Below, in pieces: positions 9,391-17,585 of a DNA stretch of 64,000 nt. The position numbers were made by a program, and so were the translations under genes. The stretch is from NCBI RefSeq assembly GCF_001667015.1, contig NZ_LZIS01000027.1, positions 1 to 64,000 on the forward strand, read 5' to 3'. A model generated the notes under the pieces. The model ran no database searches. It was given only the letters and a program-made list of their open reading frames with translations, and was not told the DNA's origin. This DNA comes from Mycobacterium sp. E3198 (GTDB lineage: Bacteria; Actinomycetota; Actinomycetes; Mycobacteriales; Mycobacteriaceae). How positions within the stretch are numbered: the stretch's first letter is position 1; every line of letters begins with the position of its first letter.

Positions 9391-9696
9391 CTACTCGGGC
9401 AGCCGCAGCTCGGGCTTTTCGACCTCTTCGATGTTGACGTCCTTGAAGGTGACCACCCGCACCTGCTTGACGAAGCGGGCCGGCCGGTACATGTCCCACA
9501 CCCAGGCGTCGGACAGTCGCAGCTCGAAGTACACCTCGCCGTCGGCGTTGCGCGGCACCATCTCGACAGTGTTCGCCAGGTAGAAGCGCCGCTCGGTTTC
9601 CACGACATAGCTGAACTGGCCGACGATGTCCTTGTATTCGCGGTAGAGCGAGAGCTCCATCTCGGTTTCGTACTTTTCGAGATCTTCCGCGCTCAT
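9391..9696 (-). CDS. DUF2469 protein (Rv2901c ortholog)
   Basis: A 101-residue soluble protein, almost identical to what I recall of Rv2901c (SAEDLEKYETEMELSLYREYKD at the front, EEVEKPELRLPE at the end). Function unknown. It is acidic with no signal or membrane segment, and is highly conserved in actinobacteria next to rnhB and lepB, which suggests a housekeeping role. It lies 55 bp after rnhB on the same strand and ends 9 bp from the convergent GAF-ANTAR gene. Confidence 0.92.
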   Translation of the reverse strand: MSAEDLEKYETEMELSLYREYKDIVGQFSYVVETERRFYLANTVEMVPRNADGEVYFELRLSDAWVWDMYRPARFVKQVRVVTFKDVNIEEVEKPELRLPE

Positions 9697-9751
9697 CTGC
9701 CACTCATCTGCTCAGACGCCTCCGTCGCCGGGAACCTGGTCCCATCTTTCC

Positions 9752-10471
9752 TCACCGATGCCCGTCCCGGTCGGCGGGAGGGTCGGGTTTGCACTCGGCC
9801 ACCACCCGCGCACCGGATCCGGTTGCCACGCGCCGGACGTTGATGAACGAATAGCGGTGTTCGGCGCAGGGCCCCAGCCGGGTCAGCGCCGTCGAGTGCG
9901 CCGGGGTGCTGTAGCCCTTGTGGTCGGCGAAGCCGTAGCCCGGGTGGTCGGCGTCCATGGCGACCATCAGCCGGTCGCGGCTGACCTTCGCCAGCACGCT
10001 GGCCGCGGCGATGCAGGCGGCCGCGGCGTCCCCCCCGATCACCGGCAGCGACGGCATCGGCAGCCCGGGCACGCGGAAGCCGTCGCTGAGCACATACCCC
10101 GGGCGGACCGACAGGCCCGCCACCGCCCGCCGCATGCCCTCGATGTTGGCCACGTGCACGCCGCGCCGGTCGACCTCGTCGGACGGGATGAACACCACGT
10201 GATACGCCAACGCGTAGCGGCGGATCAAGGGGAACAGCTTTTCCCGCACCTTCTCGGTGAGCTTCTTCGAGTCATCAAGGGCGGCAAGGCTTTCCAGTCT
10301 CCCCGGCCCGAGCACGCACGCCGCCACCACCAGCGGGCCCGCGCAGGCGCCGCGTCCCACCTCGTCCACCCCGGCCACCGGGCCCAGGCCGCTGCGGTAC
10401 AGCGCGGACTCCAGGGTGCGCATCCCGGACGACTTGCGGATCACCGTCCGCGGCGGCCACGTCGTGGCCAC
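9752..10471 (-). CDS. rnhB: Ribonuclease HII
   Basis: A 239-residue RNase HII that cuts the RNA strand of RNA-DNA hybrids and removes single ribonucleotides from DNA. Active-site acidic residues are D36-E37 in GVDEVGRG, plus the Asp of LSDGFRVPG and of DADHPGYGF; the [11 protein letters not shown] segment is also typical. The GTG at 10471 lies 2 bp after the lepB stop; an ATG 48 bases further in (MRTLESAL) is an alternative. Coupled to lepB as in other actinobacteria. Confidence 0.95.
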   Translation of the reverse strand: MATTWPPRTVIRKSSGMRTLESALYRSGLGPVAGVDEVGRGACAGPLVVAACVLGPGRLESLAALDDSKKLTEKVREKLFPLIRRYALAYHVVFIPSDEVDRRGVHVANIEGMRRAVAGLSVRPGYVLSDGFRVPGLPMPSLPVIGGDAAAACIAAASVLAKVSRDRLMVAMDADHPGYGFADHKGYSTPAHSTALTRLGPCAEHRYSFINVRRVATGSGARVVAECKPDPPADRDGHR

Positions 10472-10473
10472 GG

Positions 10474-11334
10474 CTACCGACCCTGTTGGGGATTCACCGA
10501 ATCGACCCCGCCCCAGCGCGACGGCGGCCAGACGATGAATCGCGCCTTGCCGATGACGTTGGACACCGGCACCGTGCCCGAGTTCGGGTCGCCGGTGCAC
10601 AGGATGCCCTTGAGGGCTTCAGCCGGGACGCTGGTGCAGTGGGCCCGCGAGTCCGCCGAGTGCGTCCGGTTGTCGCCCATCACCCACAGCCGCCCCTGCG
10701 GGACGGCGACCGGCCCGAACTCGCTGCCCAGGCACGGATACTTCGCCGGGTCGGCCATCATGGTGTTCGGATCGAGGTACGGCTCCTTGAGCGGCTTGCC
10801 GTCGACCGTCAGCCCGGTGTCGGCCCGGCACTGCACGGTCTGCCCGCCGACCGCGATGACGCGTTTCACCAGGTCGTTTTCGTCGGGGGGCACGAAACCG
10901 ATGAACGAGAGCCCATCCTGCACCCAGCGCAGTGCGGTGTTGTTCGAGCGAATCGACTTGTACCCGGCGTTCCACGACGGCGGGCCCTTGAAGACGACCA
11001 CATCGCCGGGCCGCGGTTGACCGAACCGGTAGGTCAGCTTGTCGACCATGATCCGGTCGCCGACGCATCCGCTGCACCCGTGCAGCGTGGGCTCCATCGA
11101 TTCCGACGGAATCAGGTACGGGCGGGCGATGAACGTCAGCATGACGTAATACAGCACGATCGCGATCACCGCGAGGATCGCGAGTTCGCGCAGCGTGGAC
11201 TTCTTCTTGGGCTCCGGCTCGGCCGCGTCGGGCGGCGGGGACGCCTCGGACGCGTCGGGGTCGCGGGTGGAGACCTTCGGCTCCGGTTGGCCGGCGTCGG
11301 ACTGGGGCTCAGCTGGGTCCGGGTTGTCGGTCAC
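10474..11334 (-). CDS. lepB: Type I signal peptidase LepB
   Basis: A 286-residue signal peptidase I that cleaves signal peptides from exported proteins at the membrane. A Pro/Glu-rich cytoplasmic tail (1-46) precedes one membrane segment (about 49-70). The catalytic Ser79 follows in SESMEPT and the general base Lys158 in [20 protein letters not shown] is the conserved box E. The extended cytoplasmic tail is typical of mycobacterial LepB. It lies 48 bp after rplS and directly before rnhB, same strand. Confidence 0.96.
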   Translation of the reverse strand: MTDNPDPAEPQSDAGQPEPKVSTRDPDASEASPPPDAAEPEPKKKSTLRELAILAVIAIVLYYVMLTFIARPYLIPSESMEPTLHGCSGCVGDRIMVDKLTYRFGQPRPGDVVVFKGPPSWNAGYKSIRSNNTALRWVQDGLSFIGFVPPDENDLVKRVIAVGGQTVQCRADTGLTVDGKPLKEPYLDPNTMMADPAKYPCLGSEFGPVAVPQGRLWVMGDNRTHSADSRAHCTSVPAEALKGILCTGDPNSGTVPVSNVIGKARFIVWPPSRWGGVDSVNPQQGR

Positions 11335-11382
11335 GGGATCAGCGTAGCCAGCATGGTTCGTGGCCTGGTGAACCGCGTCCGG

Positions 11383-11724
11383 TCAGCGCTTTTCCTTGAT
11401 CTTGGCCTTCTTGCCGCGGAGTTCGCGCAGGTAGTACAGCTTGGCGCGGCGCACGTCACCACGGGTCACCACCTCAATGTGGTCGATGTTCGGGGAGTGC
11501 ACCGGGAACGTCCGCTCGACGCCGACGCCGTAGCTCTCCTTGCGCACGGTGAACGTCTCGCGGATGCCTCCGCCCTGGCGGCGGATCACCACGCCCTTGA
11601 ACACCTGGATGCGCTCCTTGGCGCCCTCGATGACCTTGACGTGCACGTTGATGGTGTCGCCCGGGCTGAAGGCCGGGATGTCGTCGCGCAGCGACGCTTG
11701 GTCGACGAAGTCCAGCCTGTTCAT
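11383..11724 (-). CDS. rplS: Ribosomal protein L19
   Basis: A 113-residue bL19 at the interface of the two ribosomal subunits. It shows the family pattern [29 protein letters not shown] and ends in the basic [17 protein letters not shown]. The ATG at 11724 ([12 protein letters not shown]) follows AAGGA in the leader, and upstream in-frame residues are not conserved. First gene of the rplS-lepB-rnhB group. Confidence 0.97.
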   Translation of the reverse strand: MNRLDFVDQASLRDDIPAFSPGDTINVHVKVIEGAKERIQVFKGVVIRRQGGGIRETFTVRKESYGVGVERTFPVHSPNIDHIEVVTRGDVRRAKLYYLRELRGKKAKIKEKR

Positions 11725-12030
11725 CGTAGAAAGACACTTCCTTGCGGTCGCGGCTTGCGACGCCTGCCCACACGCCGGGCGTGGGGCGGTCACAAGCCGA
11801 TCGGTTTCGGGCTTTTATGCGTATCTCGCAGCGGCCGGGAAGCGGCCCGGCCCGCTGACGGGTTCGAGACAACTGAGCAATTGTGCCAGATCGCCGGCAT
11901 GCATTGAAAATCACATGTAAACGTCGCGGTTCATAGGCCGCCGAAGGCGCTGGTGAGTGGTTACATATGTCTCGGGTCAAAACGCGCCAATCGGCCCGTT
12001 TGCGCCCGAGGCAACCAAGGAGATCGACCC
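11725..12030. other. Divergent intergenic region between rplS and lppW
   Basis: 306 bp with no credible gene. It must hold the promoters of rplS (leftward) and lppW (rightward). On the lppW side AAGGAG lies 8 bases before the ATG. On the rplS side the decamer CTGGCACAAT (read leftward, 11880-11889) lies about 155 bp before the start; the same decamer occurs before rpsP. GC-rich inverted sequences near 11831-11860 could fold in the rplS leader. Confidence 0.4.
11880..11889 (-). promoter_or_regulatory. Shared decamer upstream of rplS
   Basis: CTGGCACAAT on the minus strand, about 155 bp before the rplS ATG. The identical ten bases occur 125 bp before rpsP (15117-15126). The CACAAT part could be a -10 element with A and T at the key positions. 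The -35 side is weak. It is listed because two ribosomal protein genes share it in the same orientation; it may be chance. Confidence 0.2.
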
Positions 12031-12987
12031 ATGCGCCCCCGCCCGCTCACCGTGCTCGCCGCCGTGGCGGCGGTGACGCTGGTGCTGGCCGGCTGCGACG
12101 AGGCGCTGGTGGACCGCCAAAGCCAACCAAAGGTGTCGGGCAGCCCGGAGACCAGCGCGCCGGAGCGTCAGCCCCTCAAGCAGCCCGAGACGGTTCAGCT
12201 GCTGCTCGACGCCGTGCCGATGCACGGGCCGCCCCAGGCGCTGTCCGGAACGGTGTTCGGCGGCCTGCCCGCGCGGATTCAGCAGGCCATCGACGAAGCC
12301 GGCGCCGCCGGGGCCACGCTGTCGGTGGCCGTGCTCGATCGCAAGACGCATGAGCTGGTCTCCAACGGCAACAGCCAGGTCATCGGCACCGCGTCGGTGG
12401 CCAAGCTGTTCATCGCCGACGACCTGCTGCTGGCCGAGTCCCAGGGCAGGACCACCCTGTCGCCGGAGGACCGCCAGGCCCTCGACGTCATGTTGCAGTC
12501 GTCCGACGACGGCGCGGCCGAGAAGTTCTGGGGTCAGGGTGGCGGCGACGCGATCATCAGCGAGGTCGCGACCCGCTATGGCCTGTCGTCCACCACCCCG
12601 CCCAGCGACGGGCGCTGGTGGAACACGATGAGCTCGCTGACCGACCTGGTCCGCTACTACGACATGCTGCTCGACGGGTCGGGCGGGCTGCCCGCCGAGC
12701 GCGCCACGATCATCGTCAACGACCTGGCCCAGTCCACCCCCACCGGGATCGACGGCTACCCGCAGCGGTTCGGCATCCCGGAGGGCCTGTTCGCCGAACC
12801 GGTCGCCGTCAAGCAGGGTTGGATGTGCTGCATCGGCAGCGACTGGGTGCACCTGTCGACCGGCGTGGTCGGCGCGGACCACCGCTACGTCATGGTGGTC
12901 CAGTCGCTGCAGTCCTCCGACGACGCCACCGCGCGGCAGACCATCACCCAGGCCGTCAAGACGATCTTCCCCAGCGGCCGGATCTGA
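12031..12987 (+). CDS. lppW: Probable lipoprotein LppW, serine-hydrolase fold
   Basis: A 318-residue protein. A signal peptide ends in the lipobox LAGC with lipidated C22, so it is anchored outside the membrane. The mature part resembles class A beta-lactamase/penicillin-interacting folds: S122-V-A-K125 fits SxxK, SDDGAAEKF lies at the SDN position and KQGWM at the KTG position, where the usual KTG is lost. Enzyme activity is therefore doubtful. Ortholog of Rv2905. The ATG at 12031 has AAGGAG upstream. Single gene on the plus strand, convergent with trmD (11 bp). Confidence 0.9.
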   Translation: MRPRPLTVLAAVAAVTLVLAGCDEALVDRQSQPKVSGSPETSAPERQPLKQPETVQLLLDAVPMHGPPQALSGTVFGGLPARIQQAIDEAGAAGATLSVAVLDRKTHELVSNGNSQVIGTASVAKLFIADDLLLAESQGRTTLSPEDRQALDVMLQSSDDGAAEKFWGQGGGDAIISEVATRYGLSSTTPPSDGRWWNTMSSLTDLVRYYDMLLDGSGGLPAERATIIVNDLAQSTPTGIDGYPQRFGIPEGLFAEPVAVKQGWMCCIGSDWVHLSTGVVGADHRYVMVVQSLQSSDDATARQTITQAVKTIFPSGRI

Positions 12988-12998
12988 CAATCGCGGCT

Positions 12999-13685
12999 TC
13001 AGCCCAACAGGTCGGGGCGGCGTTCCCGCGTGCGCTGCAGCGACACCTCGCGCCGCCAGGCGGCGATGCGGGCGTGATCACCGGACAGCAGGACCTCGGG
13101 CACATCGAGGCCCCGCCAGCTCGGCGGCCTGGTGTAGCTGGGCCCCTCCAGCAGCCGGTCGAGCGCCGGCGAGTGCGAATCCTCTTGCAGTGACGCGGGA
13201 TTGCCCAGCACGCCGCTCAGCAGCCGTAGCACGGCTTCGATCATCACCACGGCCGCCGACTCCCCGCCCGGCAGCACGTAGTCACCGATCGACACCTCCT
13301 CGACCCGCATCCGCCGGGCGGCGTCCTCGATGACCCGCTGGTCGATGCCCTCGTAGCGTCCGCAGGCGAACACCAGGTGCCGCTCGGCGCTCCAGCGCTG
13401 CGCGGTCGCCTGCGTGAACGGCGCTCCGGCGGGCGTCGGCACCACCAGAAGCGTGTCGCCGGAGCACGTTTCGTCCAGCGCCTCCCCCCACACCGGCGCC
13501 TTCATCACCATCCCGGGGCCGCCGCCGTAGGGCGCGTCGTCCACCGAGTGATGCACGTCGTAGGTCCACCGGCGCAGGTCGTGCACCTGCAGGTCCACCA
13601 GCCCCGACGCAATCGCCTTGCCGGGCAACGATTGTCGCAGCGGCTCGAGATAGTCCGGGAAGATGGTGATGACGTCGATTCTCAT
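12999..13685 (-). CDS. trmD: tRNA (guanine37-N1)-methyltransferase TrmD
   Basis: A 228-residue SPOUT methyltransferase that makes m1G37 in tRNA and so prevents frameshifting. The trefoil-knot SAM site is visible as [21 protein letters not shown] and the preceding [10 protein letters not shown]. Its ATG overlaps the rimM TGA by 4 bp (ATGA). Last gene of the rpsP-KH-rimM-trmD ribosome operon, convergent with lppW. Confidence 0.97.
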   Translation of the reverse strand: MRIDVITIFPDYLEPLRQSLPGKAIASGLVDLQVHDLRRWTYDVHHSVDDAPYGGGPGMVMKAPVWGEALDETCSGDTLLVVPTPAGAPFTQATAQRWSAERHLVFACGRYEGIDQRVIEDAARRMRVEEVSIGDYVLPGGESAAVVMIEAVLRLLSGVLGNPASLQEDSHSPALDRLLEGPSYTRPPSWRGLDVPEVLLSGDHARIAAWRREVSLQRTRERRPDLLG

Positions 13686-14200
13686 GCCAGGTCCAGCAGG
13701 CCCTCGGGCGGGTCGATTTCGATCACTCCGTCGTCCAGCGACACCGAGGTGACGATCGCGGCGACGAAAGGCACCAGGGCTTCGCCGGATTCGCGCCGCA
13801 CCGCCAGCAGCTCACCGGCGCCGGTGTGCAGCACCTCGGCGACGACACCGACGTCGTGCCCCGCCGCGGTGCGGACCCGCAGGCCCTCGAGCTGGTGGTC
13901 GTAGTAGGTGTCGGGCTCGTCGATCGGCGGCAGCTCCTCGGAATCCACCACGAACAAGCTGCCCCGCAACGCGTCGGCGGCGTCGCGGTCGGTTACCCCG
14001 GCCAACCGCAGCAGCAGCCGCGCGCCGTGTTCGCGCACCTGCTCGACGACGAAGCCGGCTTCCTCGCCGCTCCGGGAGTTCTTGGCGCGCAACGTAATAC
14101 CGCGGGCGAAGCGGGCCGCGGGGTCGTCGGTGCGGACCTCAACGACCACCTCGCCGGCGATGCCGTGCGCCTTGACCACGCGCCCGACCGTTAACTCCAA
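13682..14200 (-). CDS. rimM: Ribosome maturation factor RimM
   Basis: A 172-residue RimM needed for 30S maturation, binding ribosomal protein S19. It has the N-terminal beta-barrel ([20 protein letters not shown]) and the C-terminal PRC-barrel ([11 protein letters not shown]...LVPFV). The start is judged to be TTG at 14200 (LELTVGRV), 13 bases after the stop of the KH gene, because homologs begin just there; the longer frame runs into the KH gene. No clear ribosome site is seen, so translation may depend on coupling. Confidence 0.93.
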   Translation of the reverse strand: MELTVGRVVKAHGIAGEVVVEVRTDDPAARFARGITLRAKNSRSGEEAGFVVEQVREHGARLLLRLAGVTDRDAADALRGSLFVVDSEELPPIDEPDTYYDHQLEGLRVRTAAGHDVGVVAEVLHTGAGELLAVRRESGEALVPFVAAIVTSVSLDDGVIEIDPPEGLLDLA

Positions 14201-14213
14201 GGGAGGCGCCCCG

Positions 14214-14456
14214 CTACTGGTCGGTGTCCACCACGTCGACGCGGATACCGCGGCCACCGATGCCGGCGACCAGTGTGCGCAACGCGGTCGCGGTGCGTCC
14301 GCCGCGACCGATCACCTTGCCGAGGTCGTCGGGGTGGACGTGCACCTCGACGGTGCGCCCGCGCCGACTGGTCACCATGTCCACCCGGACATCGTCGGGA
14401 TTGTCGACGATCCCGCGGACCAGGTGCTCGACAGCGTCAACGACGACCGTGCTCAC
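14214..14456 (-). CDS. KH-domain RNA-binding protein (KhpA-like)
   Basis: An 80-residue single KH domain, Rv2908c ortholog. The GxxG loop is [15 protein letters not shown] near 46-60. KhpA-type proteins bind RNA, often with a Jag/KhpB partner, and affect cell elongation in other Gram-positives. It lies 5 bp after rpsP in the ribosome operon. Confidence 0.94.
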   Translation of the reverse strand: MSTVVVDAVEHLVRGIVDNPDDVRVDMVTSRRGRTVEVHVHPDDLGKVIGRGGRTATALRTLVAGIGGRGIRVDVVDTDQ

Positions 14457-14461
14457 GTCGG

Positions 14462-14992
14462 TCAGCTTTCCGCGGCGGGTTCGGCGGCCTCGGGCTGCAC
14501 GCGGCCCTCGGCAGGCGCCTCGGCGGCGGCCTCGGGCGCCGGCTCGGCGGGCGTTTCGGCGGCGGCCGCGGGCGCCTCTTCAGCCGCCTTGGCGGCCTTC
14601 TTGGCCGGTGCCTTCTTCTTGGGCTTGGCGGCCTCGGTGGTGGGACCGCCGTCGGCCTCGGCCAGCGCGGCGTTGAACAGTTCCAGCTTGGTGGGCTTGG
14701 CCGGCGCGGCCTTCAGGGCGCCCTCGGCGCCGGGCAGCCCCTTGAACTTCTGCCAGTCGCCGGTGATCTTGAGCAGCTTGAGGACGGGCTCGGTCGGCTG
14801 GGCGCCCACCGAAAGCCAGTACTGGGCGCGCTCGGAGTTGATCTCGATGAGGCTCGGGTCTTCCTTCGGGTGATACCGGCCGATGACCTCGATCGAGCGG
14901 CCGTCGCGGCGGGTGCGCGCGTCGGCGACGGCGATGCGGTACTGGGGATTGCGGATTTTGCCAAGCCGGGTCAGCTTGATCTTCACAGCCAT
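14462..14992 (-). CDS. rpsP: Ribosomal protein S16 with Ala/Lys/Pro-rich tail
   Basis: A 176-residue bS16. The conserved domain fills about 1-85 ([20 protein letters not shown]...[10 protein letters not shown]). The rest is a low-complexity tail, first Lys-rich ([15 protein letters not shown]) and then Ala/Glu/Pro-rich. The tail is common in mycobacterial S16 and roughly doubles the length seen in E. coli. First gene of the rpsP-KH-rimM-trmD operon. Confidence 0.96.
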   Translation of the reverse strand: MAVKIKLTRLGKIRNPQYRIAVADARTRRDGRSIEVIGRYHPKEDPSLIEINSERAQYWLSVGAQPTEPVLKLLKITGDWQKFKGLPGAEGALKAAPAKPTKLELFNAALAEADGGPTTEAAKPKKKAPAKKAAKAAEEAPAAAAETPAEPAPEAAAEAPAEGRVQPEAAEPAAES

Positions 14993-15116
14993 GGTTAAGC
15001 GACTTCTCCTGTGGTGTCACGCTGCAATTCAGCGATTCGGGCGGGATGCCCGGATCCGGTTTTGCCTCGCGTGTGTGACCCCCGAACAGCCGTAGTTGCG
15101 CGGCGGACAGCCGCCC

Positions 15117-15126
15117 ATTGTGCCAG
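15117..15126 (-). promoter_or_regulatory. Shared decamer upstream of rpsP
   Basis: Second copy of CTGGCACAAT (minus strand), 125 bp before the rpsP ATG. See the copy before rplS at 11880-11889. Possible -10 region of the rpsP operon promoter. Confidence 0.2.
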
Positions 15127-15152
15127 AACGGGGCCCTCGGACAGAAATTCGC

Positions 15153-15572
15153 CTACATCACCTTCTGGAAGGTTTTCGTTTCCACGCGGCGCGTCATCCG
15201 CCAGCCGTCGGCGGTGCGGACGAACTCGTCGTCGTACCAGAGCCCGCAGAACAGGATCTGGTCCTTGTCGCCGCCCAGCACCATCGGGTTGAAGCAGATC
15301 ACCCGCGACGAGGCCTTGTCCCCGTCGATGTTCACCGAGAAGTTGCCGAGCATGTGCGCGTACACCGGGAAGTTCGGCAGCACCTCCGACAGCCATTTCT
15401 TGACCTCCGGATAGTGGCCCTCGATGCCCCCGAGGGCGGTGTAGTCGATGTACGCGTCTTCGGTGAAAACCCTGTCCAGGTCGTCGAATCGGCGGTTGTC
15501 GATGGCGGTGGAGTAATCCACCAGCAGCTGTTGGATTTCCAAACGATCCGAGATCTCTTCCAGGCTCAGCAT
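15153..15572 (-). CDS. SnoaL/NTF2-like protein (Rv2910c ortholog)
   Basis: A 139-residue protein with the small NTF2-like cone fold: N-terminal LEEISDRLEIQQLLVDYSTAIDNRRFDDLDRVFTED, then alternating strands and the closing RTADGWRMTRRV. Such proteins are isomerases, hydrolases or ligand carriers; the reaction here is unknown. It is a single leftward gene, divergent from a small secreted protein gene and 160 bp from rpsP. Confidence 0.82.
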   Translation of the reverse strand: MLSLEEISDRLEIQQLLVDYSTAIDNRRFDDLDRVFTEDAYIDYTALGGIEGHYPEVKKWLSEVLPNFPVYAHMLGNFSVNIDGDKASSRVICFNPMVLGGDKDQILFCGLWYDDEFVRTADGWRMTRRVETKTFQKVM

Positions 15573-15671
15573 GTCGTTGATTCAACACCGCCGCTCCCCG
15601 GAGGTTGGGATCGGTAGCCAAGCGCGCGGTGTCCACTGACCGCAGGACCGCCAGCAACGAAGGAGCCCGAC

Positions 15672-16001
15672 ATGGACCCAGCGCGACAATTTTCCCGTTT
15701 TCGCAGGACGCCAGCGGTGGACGGGGGGAATAATCCCAGGTTTATGAAAGCGGCATTCGTGGGGTTGGCAACGACGCTGTTGATGTTCGGGGGTGCGGGG
15801 CTGGCCGCGCCTTCCGCCGAGGCCGCCCCGTGCCCGGCCGGGAAATCCTGCCAGCACTGGTGCCCCGGTGATGTCCTCCCGGCGGGCCGGCCGGTCCCGT
15901 GGGACGGCAACGTCTGCCACGACTACTTCTGGGACTACTACGGCGTGCACGACATCGGCGACGGGAAGTTCTACTCCTGGCGCGACATGCCCTGGCACTA
16001 G
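15672..16001 (+). CDS. Small secreted Cys/Trp-rich protein
   Basis: A 109-residue protein of unknown function. A hydrophobic segment (MKAAFVGLATTLLMFGGAG, from residue 25) followed by PSAEA looks like a signal peptide, leaving a mature domain of about 57 residues rich in Cys, Trp, Asp and Pro (CQHWCPGDVLP, WDGNVCHDYFWDYYGVHD, FYSWRDMPWH). Three or four Cys suggest disulfides outside the cell. The start at 15672 is preferred because AAGGAG lies 5 bases before it; a second ATG at 15744 would give a conventional signal peptide. Confidence 0.65.
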   Translation: MDPARQFSRFRRTPAVDGGNNPRFMKAAFVGLATTLLMFGGAGLAAPSAEAAPCPAGKSCQHWCPGDVLPAGRPVPWDGNVCHDYFWDYYGVHDIGDGKFYSWRDMPWH

Positions 16002-16083
16002 CCGGATGGTGGCGACCCGCCGCGCCCGGTCCCCCAGCTTCGCGGGGGTACCCCAACGCCGCGCTAGCGATCGCCACCAGCCC
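16002..16083. repeat. Intergenic stem-loop element, copy 1
   Basis: An imperfect palindromic element directly after the stop of the secreted-protein gene and just before dacB2. Outer arms GGTGGCGA (16008-16015) and TCGCCACC (16071-16078) pair perfectly; inside is a second hairpin of five C and five G (16031-16048). A related copy lies at 42191-42245, sharing GGCGACCCGC, GCCCGG and CGCCGCGCT-GCGATCGCC. May act as a transcription terminator. Confidence 0.5.
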
Positions 16084-16103
16084 GGAAGTTAAACTGTGCG
16101 CCC

Positions 16104-16985
16104 ATGCGCAAGCACATGGCCGCGGTCGCCGCCGTGCTGGTGGCCGTCGCTGCCGGCGCCACCGTCGGAGCGACGCCCGCCCAAGCCGACCAGGCGCAGC
16201 CGATCGGCTCGGTGCCCATCCCCGAGGGACCGGCGCAGACGTGGATCGTCGCCGATCTCGACAGCGGTCAGGTTCTGGCCGGCCGCGACCAGAACGTGCC
16301 GCACCCGCCCGCCAGCACCATCAAGGTGCTGCTGGCGCTGGTGGCGCTGGACCAGGTGAGCCTGGACTCGACCGTCGTCGCCGACGTCGCCGACACGCAG
16401 GTCGAGTGCAACTGCGCCGGCATCAAGCCGGGCCGCACCTACACCGCGCGCCAGCTGCTGGACGCGCTGCTGTTGGTCTCGGGCAACGACGCCGCGAATA
16501 CGCTCGCGCACCTTTTGGGCGGCGCCGACGCGACGGTTGCGAAGATGAACGCCAAGGCCGCCTCCATAGGCGCGATGAGCACCCACGCGGCGACCCCGTC
16601 GGGCCTGGACGGGCCGGGGGGCTCCGGGGCCTCGACGGCGCACGACCTGGCCGTCATCTTCCGGGCCGCGATGGCCAACCCGGTGTTCGCCCAGATCACC
16701 GCCGAGCCGTCGGCGATGTTCCCCGGCGATCGCGGCGACGAGCCGATCGTCAACCAGGACGAACTCCTGGCTCGCTACCCCGGCGCCATCGGCGGCAAGA
16801 CCGGCTTCACCGACGCGGCGCGCAAGACCTTCGTCGGCGCCGCGGCGCGCGGTGGCCGCCGGCTGGTGATCGCGATGATGTACGGGCTGGTCAAAGCCGG
16901 CGGTCCCACGTATTGGGATCAGGCCGCCGGCCTGTTCGACTGGGGCTTCGCGCTCAACCCCGAGACCGGCATCGGCTCGCTCTAG
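16104..16985 (+). CDS. dacB2: D,D-carboxypeptidase DacB2 (penicillin-binding protein)
   Basis: A 293-residue S11-family D-alanyl-D-alanine carboxypeptidase trimming the terminal D-Ala of peptidoglycan stems. A signal peptide (about 1-28) leads to the exported domain. The three active-site motifs are all present: S71-T-I-K74, S126-G-N128 and K232-T-G234. There is no C-terminal membrane anchor. Ortholog of Rv2911. Its TAG stop overlaps the stop of the convergent TetR gene. Confidence 0.95.
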   Translation: MRKHMAAVAAVLVAVAAGATVGATPAQADQAQPIGSVPIPEGPAQTWIVADLDSGQVLAGRDQNVPHPPASTIKVLLALVALDQVSLDSTVVADVADTQVECNCAGIKPGRTYTARQLLDALLLVSGNDAANTLAHLLGGADATVAKMNAKAASIGAMSTHAATPSGLDGPGGSGASTAHDLAVIFRAAMANPVFAQITAEPSAMFPGDRGDEPIVNQDELLARYPGAIGGKTGFTDAARKTFVGAAARGGRRLVIAMMYGLVKAGGPTYWDQAAGLFDWGFALNPETGIGSL

Positions 16986-17584
16986 GGGCCGGCGTCCGGC
17001 AGCGCCGCCGTCAGCAGCGCGGTGAGCACTGGAATTCGCTGCTCCGCGATCGCCGGTTGCGGCAGCACGCCCTCCACCACGGCCGCCCCGTCGAACACGT
17101 TGGTCATCAGCGCCACGACGACCGGGAACGTCTCCTCTCCGAAGCCCTCGGCTCCGGGCAGGGCCCGGGCGGCCTCGACGATCTTGGCGGAGTACTGGCC
17201 GAGCTCGTGTTGCAAAGTCTCCCTGAGCTTCTCGTCGGTGCGCGCGGCGACCAACAGCTCGTAGACCACGGCGTTGGTGGGGCCGCCGGTGATGTCGCGC
17301 AGTATCGCCAGCGCGGCCTCGAGCGCCGGTCGGTCGGCCGGGATTTCGGCGACGCCCTTGGTGAAGGACTCCAGCTGGCGGCGCAACACCTCGGACGCGG
17401 TGGCCGCCATGAAATCGCCCATGGTCTCGAAGTGGCGGAACAGGGCGCCGACGGACACTCCGGCGCGCTTGGTGATCACCGCGGCCGACGCCCGGGCGTA
17501 GCCGACCTCGACGATGGTGTCGATGCAGGCGTCGATGAGCCGCCCGACGGTCTCCTCCCGCCGCTGCTGCTGGGTCCTGGCCAT
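16982..17584 (-). CDS. TetR-family repressor (Rv2912c ortholog)
   Basis: A 200-residue regulator. The N-terminal helix-turn-helix shows GYARASAAVITKRAGVSVGALFRHFETMGDF (about 28-58), followed by a helical ligand domain. It starts 1 bp after the amidohydrolase gene, so the two form an operon. A palindrome upstream of that gene (19431-19448) is a candidate operator, which would give autoregulation. The ligand is unknown; the partner suggests an N-acyl or D-amino-acid compound. Confidence 0.9.
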   Translation of the reverse strand: MARTQQQRREETVGRLIDACIDTIVEVGYARASAAVITKRAGVSVGALFRHFETMGDFMAATASEVLRRQLESFTKGVAEIPADRPALEAALAILRDITGGPTNAVVYELLVAARTDEKLRETLQHELGQYSAKIVEAARALPGAEGFGEETFPVVVALMTNVFDGAAVVEGVLPQPAIAEQRIPVLTALLTAALPDAGP

Positions 17585-17585
17585 G

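Noticed and set aside
11874-11889. Sigma-54-like promoter (CTGGCAC followed by TTGCT) before rplS
   Set aside because: The spacing between the two halves is 2 bases rather than about 5, and mycobacteria have no sigma-54.
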